Assembly: GCF_027887165.1 (NCBI RefSeq)
Contig: NC_077235.1
Location: 4,967,378-5,031,377, forward strand
DNA from: Monodelphis domestica
Lineage: Eukaryota > Chordata > Mammalia > Didelphimorphia > Didelphidae
Reading direction: 5' to 3'
DNA: 64,000 nucleotides
The notes beneath the pieces are model-generated. The model saw only the letters and a program-made list of their open reading frames with translations. It was not told the DNA's origin and searched no databases. The position numbers and the translations under genes are program-made. Shown piece after piece: positions 1-11,197 of this stretch; position 1 is the first letter of the stretch, and each line of letters opens with the position of its first letter.

Positions 1-1764
1 GAAAAACATTAACTGCTCATGGGTAGGACGAGCCAATATAGTAAAAATGACCATCCTACCCAAGCTTATTTATCTATTTAGTGCCATACCCATGGAACTT
101 CCAAAAAATTTCTTTACTGATTTAGAAAAAACCATAACAAAGTTCATTTGGAAGAACAAAGGATCAAGGATATCCAGGGAAATCATGAAAAAAATGCGGA
201 GGAAGGTGGCCTTGCAGTCCCAGATCTCAGACTATATTATAAAGCAGCAGTCATCAAAACAATTTGGTACTGGCTAAGAGACAGAAAGGAGGATCAGTGG
301 AATAGACTGGGGGTAAGTGACCTCAGTAAGACAGTTGATGATAAGCCCAAAGATCCCAGCTTTGGGGACCAAAATCCACTATTTCATAAAAACTGCTGGG
401 AAAATTGGAAGACAGTGTGGGAGAGATTAGGTTTGGATCAACACCTCACACCCCACACCAAGATAAATTCAGAATGGGTGAATGACTTGAACATAAAGAA
501 GAAAACTGTAAGAAAATTAGGCGAACACAGAATAGTATACATGTCAGACCTTTGGGAAGGGAAAGACTTTAAAACCAAGCAAGACTTAGAAAGAGCCACA
601 AAATGTAAAATAAATAATTTCGACTACATCAAATTAAAAAGCTTTTGTACAAACAAAACCAATGTAACTAAAATCAGAAGGAAAGCAACAAATTGGGAAG
701 CAATTTTCATAACACAAACCTCTGACAAAGGTTTAATTACTCAAATTTACAAAGAGCTAAACCAGTTGTGCAAAAAACCAAGCCATTCTCCAATTGATAA
801 ATGGGCAAGGGACATGAATAGGCAATTTTCAGCCAAAGAAATCAATACTATTAATAAGCACATGAAGAAGTGCTCCACATCTCTTATAATCAGAGAGATG
901 CAAATCAAAACAACTCTGAGGTATCACCTCACACCTAGCAGATTGGCTAACATGACAGTAAAGGAAAGTAGTGAATGCTGGAGGGGATGTGGCAAAGTAG
1001 GGACATTAATTCATTGCTGGTGGAGCTGTGAACTGATCCAACCATTCTGGAGGGCAATTTGGAACTATGCCCAAAGGGCAACAAAAGAATGTCTGCCCTT
1101 TGATCCAGCCATAGCACTGCTGGGTCTGTACCCCAAAGAGGTAATGGACAAAAAGACTTGTACAAAAATATTCATAGCTGCGCTCTTTGTGGTAGGAAAG
1201 AATTAGAAACTGAGGGGATGCCCTTCAATTGGGGAATGGCGGAACAAATTGTGGTATATGTTGGTGATGGAATACTATTGTGCAAAAAGGAATAATAAAG
1301 TGGAGGAGTTCCATGGAGACTGGAACAACCTCCAGGAAGTGATGCAGAGCGAGAGGAGCAGAACCAGGAAAACATTGTACACAGAGACTGATACACTGTG
1401 GTACAATTGAAGGTGATGGACTTCTCCATTAGGGTCAATGCAATGTCCCTGAACAATCTGCAGGGATCTAAAAAACACTATCCACAAGCAGAGGACAAAC
1501 GGTGGGAGTAAAAACACTGAGGAAAAGCAACTGCTTGACTACAGGGGTTGAGGGGATATGACTGAGGAGAGACTCTAAACGAACACTCTAATGCAAATAT
1601 TAACAACATGGCAATGGGTTCGAATTAAGAACACATGTGATACCCGGTGGAATCAAGCGTTGGCTATGGGGGGTGGGGGGGAGGAGAAGAAAATGATCTT
1701 TGTCTCCAATGAATAATGTTTTGAAATGACCAAATAAAATATTGTTTAAAAAAAAAAAGAAAAG
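1..1764 (+). mobile_element. LINE-1, 3' part (end of ORF2, 3' UTR, poly(A))
   Basis: The sequence enters inside ORF2 and ends with an AATAAA-containing tail and an A-rich run near 1735-1764. The frame ending at 1206 encodes the conserved C-terminal third of LINE-1 ORF2, including the peptides [32 protein letters not shown] and LPFDPAIALLGLYPK, which closely resemble human L1 ORF2. The first ~200 bases carry the same ORF2 in another frame, so there is a frameshift near 180-200 and the copy is dead. The 3' UTR (about 1207-1735) matches the end of the LINE-1 at 54.4 kb, so both belong to the same young subfamily. The left end lies outside the window. Confidence 0.95.
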
Positions 1765-1837
1765 GTCTGCCAGCTGAACATGCCCAAGGACACAGGCTGT
1801 TCTGCACCTTTGCCCTTTGCATACATTTACAGAAGAC

Positions 1838-2104
1838 TCAACTGTAGTCCCTGGTGGCTTCTTCCAGGCCTGTCCAACTCCTCTGGACCCCACGTGAGGT
1901 TTCCTTGGCAGAGATGCAGCAGCGATTTGACATTTCCATCTCTAGCTTACTTTCTAGATGAGGAAACTGAGACAAATGGGCTGAAGGAACTTGCCTGGAG
2001 TCACACAGCTGGCACGCTATATCTGGGGCCAGATTTGAAGTCAGGAGACCCATTTTTCTGATTGTAATCCCGGCACTGTATCCACTGCATCACCTCGCCA
2101 TCCC
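1838..2104 (-). mobile_element. tRNA-derived marsupial SINE (MAR1-like)
   Basis: On the minus strand this begins with the tRNA-like head (complement of the 'ctgtatccactgcatcacc' end near 2080). It continues through the core with the SINE signatures 'gtcacacagctggc' and 'gatgaggaaactgag', and ends in the 'tttccttggcagagatgc' tail motif. The same head and tail occur at 16.92-17.17 kb. Confidence 0.85.
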
Positions 2105-2689
2105 AGGAAGACTCAACCAGAATTGGGGAATATAAATAAGATGGTCCTGTTAAGTAGGAGCAGGGTTCTTCACTGAAGCACTAGATCTCAAATTCCTGGA
2201 GAATTGCCCAGCAGGGACAGGCGAGGCTTCTCCATCTCTGTCCCTGGGAGCTGACAAACCTCAGTTACCCAGAGAACTCAGGACAACAATCACCCTGCTT
2301 CGGAGACCCAACCTTCCAGTACCAGCGCCAGGGAGATGAGTGGGGCCAGAGTGGGCGTTACACATTCAACTGGCTACACAAAGAGCCAGACTCAAATCTG
2401 GACCCCGATTTCCTGTTTGCCACAGCACTCCCTCCTACCAGATTTCATCCTTAGGTGCCTTGGCTGTGACTCCCAGCAGCCCTGTTCCATTTTTTCCGTG
2501 GCCACTACATCCAGCCCTGGATTCCTTCCTATAATCCTTGATCATCTCTGAACAAAGGAAAAGCATCTGGAAGGACCATCTTGACCACAGTAAATGCTTA
2601 ATGCTTTGTCCACTAAGTGACTGACAATGGCCATCATCTCCTGGCATCACAGCCATTATTACAGAATCCCAGCCAAGAATGCATAGGGA

Positions 2690-2860
2690 GGTACCAGGTA
2701 CATTGCATTTAGAGACAAAAGACCCGAGTTCAAACTGTGACCCTTCCACTTCTTAGCTATCTGAGCATGGGCAGCACCCTACCACTCTGGGCCTCAGTTT
2801 CCTCCTCTGGCCAGGGAGGCTTGAACTAGCTGATCTCTAGGGACTCATCCACATGACTTT
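2690..2860 (+). mobile_element. MIR-type SINE fragment
   Basis: This stretch carries the MIR order: 'gacccgagttcaaa', then 'cacttcttagctat', then 'gggcctcagtttcctcctctg'. It is diverged and truncated, consistent with great age. The gaps on either side (2105-2690 and 2860-3420) show nothing I can assign. Confidence 0.75.
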
Positions 2861-3419
2861 GGACAAGAAAATGAGCCTGCCTTTGCCTTGGAAGTCTTGT
2901 TTTTCCACTGAATAGAAGTACTCGATAGGCCGTATACTTGGGGGCTGGGGTAACTGAAAAAGACAGAAGGCAGAAGGAGGAAAATAAAGAACTGAGGAGG
3001 AGACAGGCTCCGGCTATATGACTGCCCACCATTTGCTGAGCTTTCCATGTGGCGGATGCTCTGGGACCTGGAGAACAAGTGAAGAAGAAAAACCAAAAGC
3101 CAATGGGAAATGACTTAATTACAGTCTCAAGTAATTTGGGCCATCAGACTTGGCTTGGATAATTGGAATTGCTCCGCATGGGCCAGTGTCTGCTGGGGAC
3201 AGGAGGGGCTTGTCTACCAGGATGCCTAAAGTCTTTCCTAATACCCTGATGTGGGTGACCTGACCCCTGGCTTCTCTAAGCCTCTGTTTCTCCCTCTGTA
3301 AAAGAAAAGGGATTGGAATAAATGGTCTCCAAGGCTTGGGCCTCTGGCTGCCAGGGAGCACAAGGCCGCAGGGAAACTGCAACAAAACCTCTTGTCTCCT
3401 TCTGGCCTCCAAGCCCTGG

Positions 3420-4720
3420 ACCCGCATCTGCTCCTCTCCTTCCCGGGAACAAAGGGCCTGTGTGCTGCCAAGGGCGAGCTCCCGGGCGGCCTGCTTGGGC
3501 TGCGGCCGGCCGCGCCACAGCGGGGAGGAGGGAGCGAGGCGGGTGTGATAAGAGCCCCGCTCTGGGCACCTGGGGGTGCCCGTCCAGAACAGAAAGACCC
3601 CGGGGGAGGGAGGCACGAGGGCCAGGCCCGAGTCCCGGCAGGAGGGGAGCTGGCCGAGATTAGCCCCCGGGCCCTGGAGCCGTGCTGACATGGGCAGGCC
3701 TGGAGCATGCTCTGGCCACGGGGGAGGGAGGCTGGCAGAGGGAGTCCCGGGCGGGCGGGCGGGCGGGCAGGCAGGCAGGGAGACGAGACGTGCTGGCCTC
3801 GCTTCTTTTGCTACAAAGAGCGGCCTCCTGGGCCTCCCACCTCCTGCGCGGCGCGTGAGACTGCACTCCCTGCGCGCTTCACAGGCCCCCGGGGACAGCC
3901 TGGACCTCCTGTGTTGCCACTGCCTTATCTGAGCATTGTTTGCCCCAAAGAGCAACACGGAGCCTGGGCCTGGGCGGAGGGGGAGGAAGGCCACCCTGGG
4001 CCTGGGCGGAGGGGGAGGAAGGCCACGGATGCTGGGAGCCTCCAGAGGGACCCGGCGGTCCCGGGCCCCGTGCTCTGTGTGCCCGTGTTTGCAACACCAA
4101 GCGAGCTGACCTTCGGGCTGGATGGAGCTGGGCCAGCGGCGGGGGGCGGGGGGGCCAGGAAGAGAGCCCCAGGGGACAAAGCATGAGCCAAAGGCCCACT
4201 GAGGCTGCAGCCAGGCCTGTCCTGGAGGCACGAGGGGTGGCCGGGGGGCCAAGAACTGAGGCAGTGGGGGGCAGCAGGGCGCCCCCGGGGTGAGGGAGGG
4301 CCCGGCTCCCAGCATCTCCTTACATTTCCTGTGGGAAGGGACGGTGGAGGCCCTCAGGCCCACCGGGCACTGGGCAGAGGGGGAAAGAGAGGCTCCTGCG
4401 GGCCGGGCCCCTTGCCCAAAGCCATGGGCCTCACCGGGCGGCCTTGGAGCCCAGGGGAGAAAAGCATGAGCAGAGCCCAGAGCGGGTGCCAGGGCTGGCC
4501 CAGACGGGTGTCGGGTGTCTCGGGGGGCCAGGGCAGCTGGGAGGAGGTACCCGGCAGCCGGGGGCAGGGCCCAAGGGCCTACACTGGGCCCGGGTGGTTC
4601 ACCGTGTCCCCAAAGCCCAGAGGGACTTTGACTGGAAGGGGCCATGGCATCCCCCCAGGCTGCATGGAGGCAGAGGCCTTCTTCCCTAGAGTCAGAGCCC
4701 TCCCGGGGAACACCGGGCAC
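3420..4720. other. CpG/GC-rich island without assigned gene
   Basis: Base composition changes sharply. CpG dinucleotides are frequent, densest at about 3430-3900 (for example GGCCGGCCGCGCC near 3505 and CTGCGCGGCGCGTGAG near 3843). A (GGGC)n run followed by (GGCA)n lies at 3749-3780, and a 32 bp unit is duplicated at 3963-4026. Long open frames exist on both strands, but they are low-complexity Pro/Gly/Arg sequence expected from GC-rich DNA with few stops. The island may be a promoter or an orphan CpG island; no TATA box, splice-defined exon or known protein anchors it. GC-rich sequence without recognisable genes continues to about 5.3 kb. Confidence 0.55.
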
Positions 4721-5730
4721 CCTCCTTCAGCAGGAAGGCTGGGCCTGGGCAAGAGCTTGTCCCAGTTGGGGGTAGGGCAGAAGCACCCTTTTCTGCAGGC
4801 ATGCTGGGGCCCAGGGGGCTGCCAGAGCCCTTTTGCAGGCTGGCTTTCTGGGCTCCTCCAGAAAGGAGGGTCTTTGCCAGCTTGGTGGGAAGGCCTTGAG
4901 CAGGCCCTTTCCATGTGCCAACCAAGCATGCCCCTGGGGGAGAGGAAAGGGCCGCCCTTTGTGGCACTGGGCTGCCCCCAGGCTCTGGGGAGCTCTTCCC
5001 TCTGGGCCTTGGGGCAGGTGGGGGCCGGGCTGGATGTGGGCCCCTGGCACCCAGGGCCCACGGGGGCTCGATTCCTGGGGGTGTCCCCACGGGGGTCCCT
5101 GTGTGTGCTCTGAGCTCTTTGCTTGCCTTGCAGCCTGCTCCCCCCCACCCCCAGGGAGTAGCTGCTGCTGGGGGGCTGGGCCTGGCCTGCACGTTTTACT
5201 GTCCTGGGTCTGGATCCCAGAAATGTTCCGGGGACCCCTTTGCCCAGTGGCGGGCCCTCAGGGGCCTCTTGGTGGGCATCTGAGTCAATTAGGCTGTGGG
5301 GGGCAAACTGCCAAGTTTTCTTTTGGGTTTTTCACAGACTTCTTTTTGCTCATCGTCCCTGAATCAGTTTAATTTCATTTAAAAACCTTCTTTGCAAGAG
5401 TTAATGTCAAATCAGGTATTTCCATGTTGTCCCCCACCACCGGGCCCCCTCGGCCCCCACTAGAACCAGTGATGGGGGAGGGGAGGAGGGCTGCAGGGGA
5501 GCCCCAGGGTGGGGGACCTGAGAGGGCACGGGCAGGGGGCTCCCAGATTGGTTGGAGGAGGTCAGGGTGGTCAGCAGGGTGAAGAGAAGGTTTGGGGGGG
5601 CCTGGGGCGATCCTTCACCCACTGGGAGGGCTGACTTGTAGAAAGGCAGGGATGGAAAATTCCTCGGGGCTGGGGGAGTGGGCAGGGAGGGAGGCAGGGC
5701 AGGAGGGTGGAGTGGGAGGGGCTAGGGGCT

Positions 5731-5754
5731 ATTGGTAGCTGGCTCTCTATAAAT
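5731..5754 (+). promoter_or_regulatory. TATA-box promoter of the 164-residue gene
   Basis: A TATAAAT box at 5748-5754 is preceded by an inverted CCAAT box (ATTGG, 5731-5735) and G-rich GC-box-like sequence at 5711-5729. The spacing predicts transcription start near 5778-5785, about 75-80 bases before the first good ATG at 5859. Confidence 0.7.
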
Positions 5755-5858
5755 TCAGCAGGACGGAGGAGATATTTCCACTTTCTTTGCCTTAGAACTT
5801 TGGACAGTTGGACAGCGTATTAGTAGCTATTCCCTTTAGAGGTCTTAACTCTGACATC

Positions 5859-6060
5859 ATGAGTGGAAACACTCCAGCCGATAAAGGGGACAGCAGTGAT
5901 GAGTATTGTGGTTCTTCCTCAGGTAGTTCCTGCTCATTCCAGGAATGCTGGGAGTCCAATGTGCCCGAGCTGATCTGCAAGGAGGAGTCCTTGGATGATG
6001 ACCTTCCTGATTCTGAGCTTGCCATGGAGCCTTCACCCTCCCAAGACATGGAAATCAAAG
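5859..6060 (+). CDS. Uncharacterised 164-residue charged protein, coding exon 1
   Basis: I do not recognise this gene. The first coding exon starts at ATG 5859 (A at -3) and encodes 67 residues plus one base. It ends at a strong donor (AAAG|GTACGT, 6061). The peptide begins MSGNTPADKGDSSDEY and is rich in Ser, Asp and Glu (for example KEESLDDDLPDSEL), so it is acidic and probably disordered, with no signal peptide or membrane segment. The reading frame is open upstream to about 5808, but no earlier ATG exists in it. The split phase (one base, then two) matches the acceptor at 7618-7619 and gives one continuous frame. The compact TATA-driven structure resembles X-linked testis-type genes, which is only an inference. 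Confidence 0.72.
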
Positions 6061-6439
6061 GTACGTAGGCCCTGGGGTAAAGGCACAGTTGGCATTTGGG
6101 CCCAAGTTCTCCCAAGAGTGACTCAAGCTCCCAGGAGAGGGGTTCCTTGAAGACCTCAGGGCTTCACATCTGGAGTTAGACCCCTAGAAGGAATTCATCT
6201 TGACCCTCACACGACCAATGTGCATACAGGTGAGAATTCAGGTGCCCCGAGAGCATCCAATCCAGTCCAATCTCTACCTCATGTTATGATTCCCAGAGGG
6301 AGCAGTTAGAACCAAAGGGATCTGAGCAGGAAACAGACCCCTGGGAGGGAGAACATCCAAAATGAAGGATGTACTTTGTATTTTACTGAGGAAGGCATTT
6401 AGCACGACAAGGGGCCAACTCAGCAATTAAGGCCCATAA

Positions 6440-7020
6440 ATAGAGAAAGATGGAGACACTAATACACTGTTGGTGGGTTGATCTAACCATTCTGAGCCAA
6501 TTTGAATTATACCCAGAGTTATAAAACTGTACATTAACACCCCTGACAACTCACTCGCTCAGGGAAAAAGGAAAAGAACCTAGATGTTCTCAAATACTGA
6601 GAGCAGCTTTCTCTGGGATGGCAAAGAACTGGAAACTGAGGGGATGTCCATCCTTGGGGCAGTGGCATGTGATTGTGATGGGAAACTACTCTGCCTTCAA
6701 CACTCATGAGCAGGTTAATTACAAAAACCATGCAAAGACCTACCTGAAATTAGGAAAAGAAAAATGAATAGAGCTGAGAGAACATTTGACATAGCAATAG
6801 AACAAGTACCTGAAGAGTAACTTGTAAAAATGGCCGCCTCCAGGGAAAGAATTGAGAAATAGGAATCCAAAGACATAGTTTATATATGCAGTTAGGGGGG
6901 CTCAGATGATGCCTCCTCTAGGAGGGTGGGAAGGGGAAGGAGGGAGGGAGGGAGAGAGATATCGGAGAATTTTGATGTGGTCTACAAACAAACAAATGAA
7001 TAAAATTCTCAAAAAAAAGA
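6440..7020 (+). mobile_element. Old LINE-1 3'-end fragment in the intron
   Basis: The fragment shows degraded LINE-1 3' signatures: 'ctgttggtgg', then 'aactggaaactgaggggatg', then the A-rich end 'aataaaattctcaaaaaaaa' near 7000-7018. It parallels the young copy at 1000-1760 but is heavily diverged. Confidence 0.7.
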
Positions 7021-7619
7021 ATCAGGTCCCATCAAAAAGAGAATCCAGCAATGGCTCCTTTCTTCCCCACATGGCACACCAAGGAGGGCACTGGACCCTT
7101 TAGAGACTGCTCAACCTACCCGCCCCCCTTAGTTTCTGAGGAATGTATTTAGTCTTCCTCAACTTTTCAGTTCAAGAACTACTTCTTGAGCAGTAACTCT
7201 CCCTGAGGCATCGTGCTAGATTCTCAGGATACATAGAAGTACAAAAGGGTTCAGCAGTTGAGTCTTGTAATGACACAAATAATCATGGCAGTGTGTAGGG
7301 CTAGTCCCAAGGCCAGAGAGATTCGGGCTGGGAGGAATTACTTCTGAGAGGGCAATAAGAGGTCCTGGGAGAAGAGCAGGTCCCTTGGGCTTCCAAGGCC
7401 TGGAGGATCCTCCATTGCCTTCAACTATCCCCCTAGTCTCCAGTGATTAGAGTCATGAGCTGTGTATAAAGTGCAAAGGTTTTCTACCCAGCAGTGTAGA
7501 CCCTTGTCTATCACAGGGGACAGTGGTAATGCCTGGCCTTGTTGCAAGGGCCCAGTGAACTGCTGCTACCTGTTGGGAAGCCGGGACAGCCGGGTCATGC
7601 TCCTTGTTATCACTTTCAG

Positions 7620-7912
7620 GAATCATGTCCCGCAAAGGCAAAGGCGGTAGCTATGCCAGGGGCAGACAGAGGGCTTCTATCATCAAAGCTGGAAGAGGAA
7701 AAGGAGATCCTCAGCAGGCCACTAGAAAGGATCTGAGAAAGACCGAAGAAAAGGGGGATACTCTGCTGGCAATCCAGGAAGAAAAGGAGAAGGAGAAGGC
7801 AGGGGAGGCCATGTCTGAGGATGTCGAGAACAACAATGACCAGCCACAATCTGAGGCCACCATGGAGAAAGAGGGCGAAGGTGGTGGTGACTCCTTCGGA
7901 AACCGCGCGTAA
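7620..7912 (+). CDS. Uncharacterised 164-residue charged protein, coding exon 2
   Basis: The exon follows a pyrimidine-containing acceptor (TTATCACTTTCAG, ending 7619) and continues the exon 1 frame to the stop at 7910-7912. It first encodes a basic segment (MSRKGKGGSYARGRQR, then IIKAGRGKG). This is followed by a Lys/Glu-rich segment (EEKEKEKAGEAMSEDVE) and an acidic, glycine-containing end. The whole protein therefore reads acidic, then strongly basic, then acidic. An acidic/basic layout of this kind is common in small chromatin- or RNA-associated proteins, but there is no histone fold, HMGN box or other named domain that I can see, so no function is assigned. The 1.56 kb intron contains an old LINE-1 fragment. 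Confidence 0.7.
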
Positions 7913-8275
7913 GCGGCATCAGCCTGGAGAAGGAAGAGGCCCTGAAGATCCAGGCAGCAAGGACCAGCTGGCCTAGCTTGAGGATGATGGAACAGCAGCC
8001 CTGAAGGAGCCCAAGGGCAGCAGAAACAGCAGCCAGGGCCGGCGGCACCCACCAGTGCCTGACCCCTCCTGGGGCCCCATCCTCGAGCCAGCCCCACCAG
8101 GTCCTCCCCCTCGGGATCTCGGAGCATCTGCTCCCGTGGCCTCCTGCTTGGCCTCTCCAGGCTCCTTTGCTCCCTCTCCTTCATGCTTTCCCACTTCCTG
8201 CGGTCTCCCAGGAGACATAGTCAAACCTCCCTAGTTGGGCTTTTCTCACTTTTTGACACCTTTTTTCAGTTGAGC

Positions 8276-8281
8276 ATTAAA
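8276..8281 (+). terminator. Poly(A) signal (ATTAAA) of the 164-residue gene
   Basis: ATTAAA lies 364 bases after the stop codon and is followed about 15-40 bases later by a GT/T-rich stretch (near 8300-8322). This is the normal layout of a mammalian cleavage site, and implies a ~390 base 3' UTR. Confidence 0.6.
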
Positions 8282-9066
8282 AAAAAGCAAATTGCTCCCT
8301 TGGTGCTTTGGTTTGGTTCTTTCAGGGGGGCTGCTGGGCTGGGGAGGGAGGGGAGGGCAAAGCCCCGAGTTCCTGGGAGTTTCTGTCCTTGAGGACCCAG
8401 CAGAGCAGCAAGGGCCCCCCTGGGGCCAGGGGGGGACCATGTGGCCTGGGCGGAGACCCCAGTGTCTTGGACAGACTCCCCCCTGCCACCCAGTCACCCT
8501 GGCCAGCCCCAGCCCCAGAGCCTCTTGGCTAAAGCCCTCAGCAGGGCAGGGGCCTGGGGTTTGGGCCTCAGGGAGCCAGCCTGTGGGCGGGGGCGGGGGG
8601 CAGCAAGTCCCAGCCAGTGGTACCATCGGGCGGCCTCCTCCCTTTCAGCTCGAAGATCCGGGCCCACATCCTCTCCCAGCCCAGCTCGCTGCTGTAGGGG
8701 AAGCCTCGGCAAGGTCCCCTCCAGCCTCGCCACCGCCGCATCTCCTCTGGGCCCTGGGCTCTGGGGACCCCCCACAATGACCATCTGGCGGCAACCACGG
8801 GGGCGGCGGGAGGGCTATGGGGGCGTTGGTGGGAGCAGGGAGGCCCAGCCTTTGGCCCCATGAACCTGAGCGGGGGCTCCGGGGAGCTCCTCGTGCCCTT
8901 GGCTGCTGTGGTTAGGGGTGTGGGGCAAGCCGAGGCCGGAAGGGGACTTCTGGGGGCTTCTTTCTGCTGGAGAGCAGCCATGGGGGCATCTCCCCACCCT
9001 CTGTCTGGGACTACAGCAGCTCTGCATGCTCCTGGGTGAGCAAAATGGAAACACAAATGGGGGGGA

Positions 9067-9067
9067 T

Positions 9068-9141
<74 letters not shown>
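9067..9141 (+). repeat. (TG)n microsatellite
   Basis: Near-perfect dinucleotide run of about 75 bases. The stretch before it, 8320-9060, is GC-rich and G-run-rich with no gene I can support. Confidence 0.98.
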
Positions 9142-9143
<2 letters not shown>

Positions 9144-9194
9144 GAAACTTTCACTGCCCTGGCAGAGGAAAGCTTCAAGTTCTGAGGACATCAA

Positions 9195-9350
9195 CTGATT
9201 TTCAGCAGTTCAAGACTGTCCTCAGACACTTATTTGTTGTGTGACCCTGGGTAAGTCACTTGACCCTCTGATTTCAGTTTTCCTATCTGTCAAATGTGCT
9301 GGTGAAGGACATGGCAAACCGACCCAGGATCTTTGCCAAGAAAAGCCCCA
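9195..9350 (+). mobile_element. tRNA-derived SINE (MAR1-like), 5'-truncated
   Basis: It contains 'ttgtgtgaccctgggtaagtcac', 'cagttttcctatctgtcaaatg' and the tail 'aaggacatggcaaac ... tttgccaagaaaagcccc', the same tail in the opposite orientation as the copy at 16.92 kb. Confidence 0.8.
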
Positions 9351-9618
9351 ATAGGCATTCTATAAATGTCACCCTCCTTGCCGTTAGCCCACTCGCCCTG
9401 TTCAGGCCCTCCAACAGATTGTCTTCCAATATCCTTCTCCATGTCCTCCCAGTTCCTTGTTCTTGTTCCCCTCCCCAGTTCTCTCGCAATCCCCCATCAG
9501 CCCAGTTCCAATGGAACACCAGGGGAGGGGCACAAAAACACTTTAGTCAATGCTCTAGCCTGATTCTTTGGAGGAGGTCCATTAGCAGAATGTGAGTGAA
9601 GTGGGGAGGACAAATGAT

Positions 9619-9662
9619 GTTGTCATGGAAACTGGGGACAAACCCGGTATTGTCATGGTAAC
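9619..9662. promoter_or_regulatory. Two RFX/X-box-like palindromes
   Basis: GTTGTCATGGAAAC (9619-9632) and ATTGTCATGGTAAC (9649-9662) each approximate the RFX-factor palindrome GTTGCCATGGCAAC, and sit 30 bases apart. Function is inferred from motif similarity only. Confidence 0.4.
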
Positions 9663-9954
9663 TGATGGTGGAGGGGTTATGTGTGGAGAGAGAATCATTG
9701 AAGCCCAGGGTGGTGCCAAGGGCCCACTTCTATCACATTACTTATTACACATACTTAGTACTCCCGGGCCCTGCCTCCTCCCCATCTACCAATTTTCAGA
9801 GAACTCCTGCGTCTAAGGCCAAAACTGTGCGCTCTCTCCCCTCCCAAAGTGACCCTGCACTTGGCCAGTGGCTGCAGTTTGGGATGACTCGGAGCTCTGG
9901 GAAGTTTTCTCTTATGCTGAGAAGTCTAATTGACTTGTCTCCAAATCCTTCCCT

Positions 9955-10137
9955 TCCATCTTAGGATCAATCCTGTATATTGGCTCTAAGGCAGGGGAGC
10001 AGTAAGGGTCAGGCAAGCGGAGTTAAGTGACTTCCCCAGAATCATCCAGCTAGGAAGTGTCTGAGGGCAGATTGGGACCCAGGACTGCCTCACTCCAGGC
10101 TGGTGCTCTATCCACTGAGCTACCTAGCTGGCCCAGT
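9955..10137 (-). mobile_element. tRNA-derived marsupial SINE
   Basis: Minus-strand copy. The tRNA-like head lies at the right ('ctctatccactgagctacctagctg') and the 'gtatattggctctaaggcag' tail at the left. Confidence 0.85.
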
Positions 10138-10151
10138 CTAATCCATTAAAA

Positions 10152-10355
10152 TAAACCCCAAACCCTTACCTTCCATCTTAGAATTGATAGTATGTATTGG
10201 CTCCAAGGCAGAAGAGAGGTAAGGGCTAGGTAATGGGGGTTAAATGACTTGCCCAGGGTCACACAGCTGGGAAGTGTCTGAGGCCAGATTTGAACCCAGG
10301 CCTCCCATCTCTAAGCCTGGCTCTCAATCCACTGAGCCACCCAACTACTCCCCCA
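10152..10355 (-). mobile_element. tRNA-derived marsupial SINE, second copy in tandem
   Basis: Same family and orientation as the preceding copy, and better preserved: 'cttccatcttagaattgata' at the tail end and 'tctcaatccactgagccacc' at the head end. The two insertions are only about 15 bases apart. Confidence 0.9.
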
Positions 10356-11172
10356 ATCCATTTTCCACATGGAATATAGCTCCCCTGTTCCCACCTGACC
10401 AAGTTTTCTCCCCTACCTTGACACCCAGCTCCCTTCAAACTCGAATGGAGAACACAGCCTACAAGCCTGAGCCCAAGAGCCCCAGGAATAGTAGTCCCCT
10501 CTTCAAGATCACTAGTTCAGCCCCTCCAACTGTCATGTAGCCCATCAGATCAGCCTTTGTGGAGTCGGGCCCTGTCAGTGGTCTTCCCAGCTGCTGCAGC
10601 CCCTCAAGAACTAGGTTATCAAAGATCCCCTCAGAGGAGCAGCCAGGAAGCTGCCAGGGTCCCTGCATGGAAGAGTGGGCACTTAGGAGTAAGGTCAAAG
10701 GAGGCTGGAGAGGTAAAAGGGGGGATGGCCAAGAGGGGTGTCAGATGCCCAACAGAGCAGCTGTATTTGTCCCTGGAGCTGATCAAAAGCCCCTGGAGAC
10801 AGGCAGCTGGGGAAACAACCAAGGCAGGCCTTGCAGAGGGCCCCAGCGAAGGGATGTGGTGTTGGACTTGGGGATGTTCCAAAGTCATCTCGAGGCTGGC
10901 TCTGATGATGACAAGAGAGTGAGGAGTGGGCCTGGGAGGATGCTGGTTGGCCTGGGGCGGATGGCAAGTTCTATCTAAAATGTCTATTGGACATCCAGTT
11001 CGCTATGTCCAAGAGGTAGTGGGAGGGTCTAGACTGGAGGTCAGGGGAGAGACTGGCCCGCCAGAAAGATGGATCTGAGAATGATTGATTAGAGACGTCA
11101 ACATCTATAATCTCTTTAGAATCGCCCTTCCAATGGAGGAGCCAAGCAGTTTCTGGGAGTGGACACTAGGAG

Positions 11173-11197
11173 GCAGCAGCAGCAGCAGCAGCAGCAG
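11173..11197 (+). repeat. Short (CAG)n run
   Basis: About eight CAG triplets. There is no coding context. The surrounding 10.4-12.0 kb is GC-rich noncoding sequence with no element I can name. Confidence 0.9.

Noticed and set aside
3119-4720. A 533-residue open frame on the minus strand, with overlapping frames on both strands
   Set aside because: Low-complexity Pro/Gly/Arg/Ala sequence from CpG-rich DNA with few stop codons. It resembles no family and has no splice or promoter logic.
10080-10140. tRNA-like sequences at SINE heads
   Set aside because: They lack a full cloverleaf and are followed by SINE bodies, so they are not tRNA genes.
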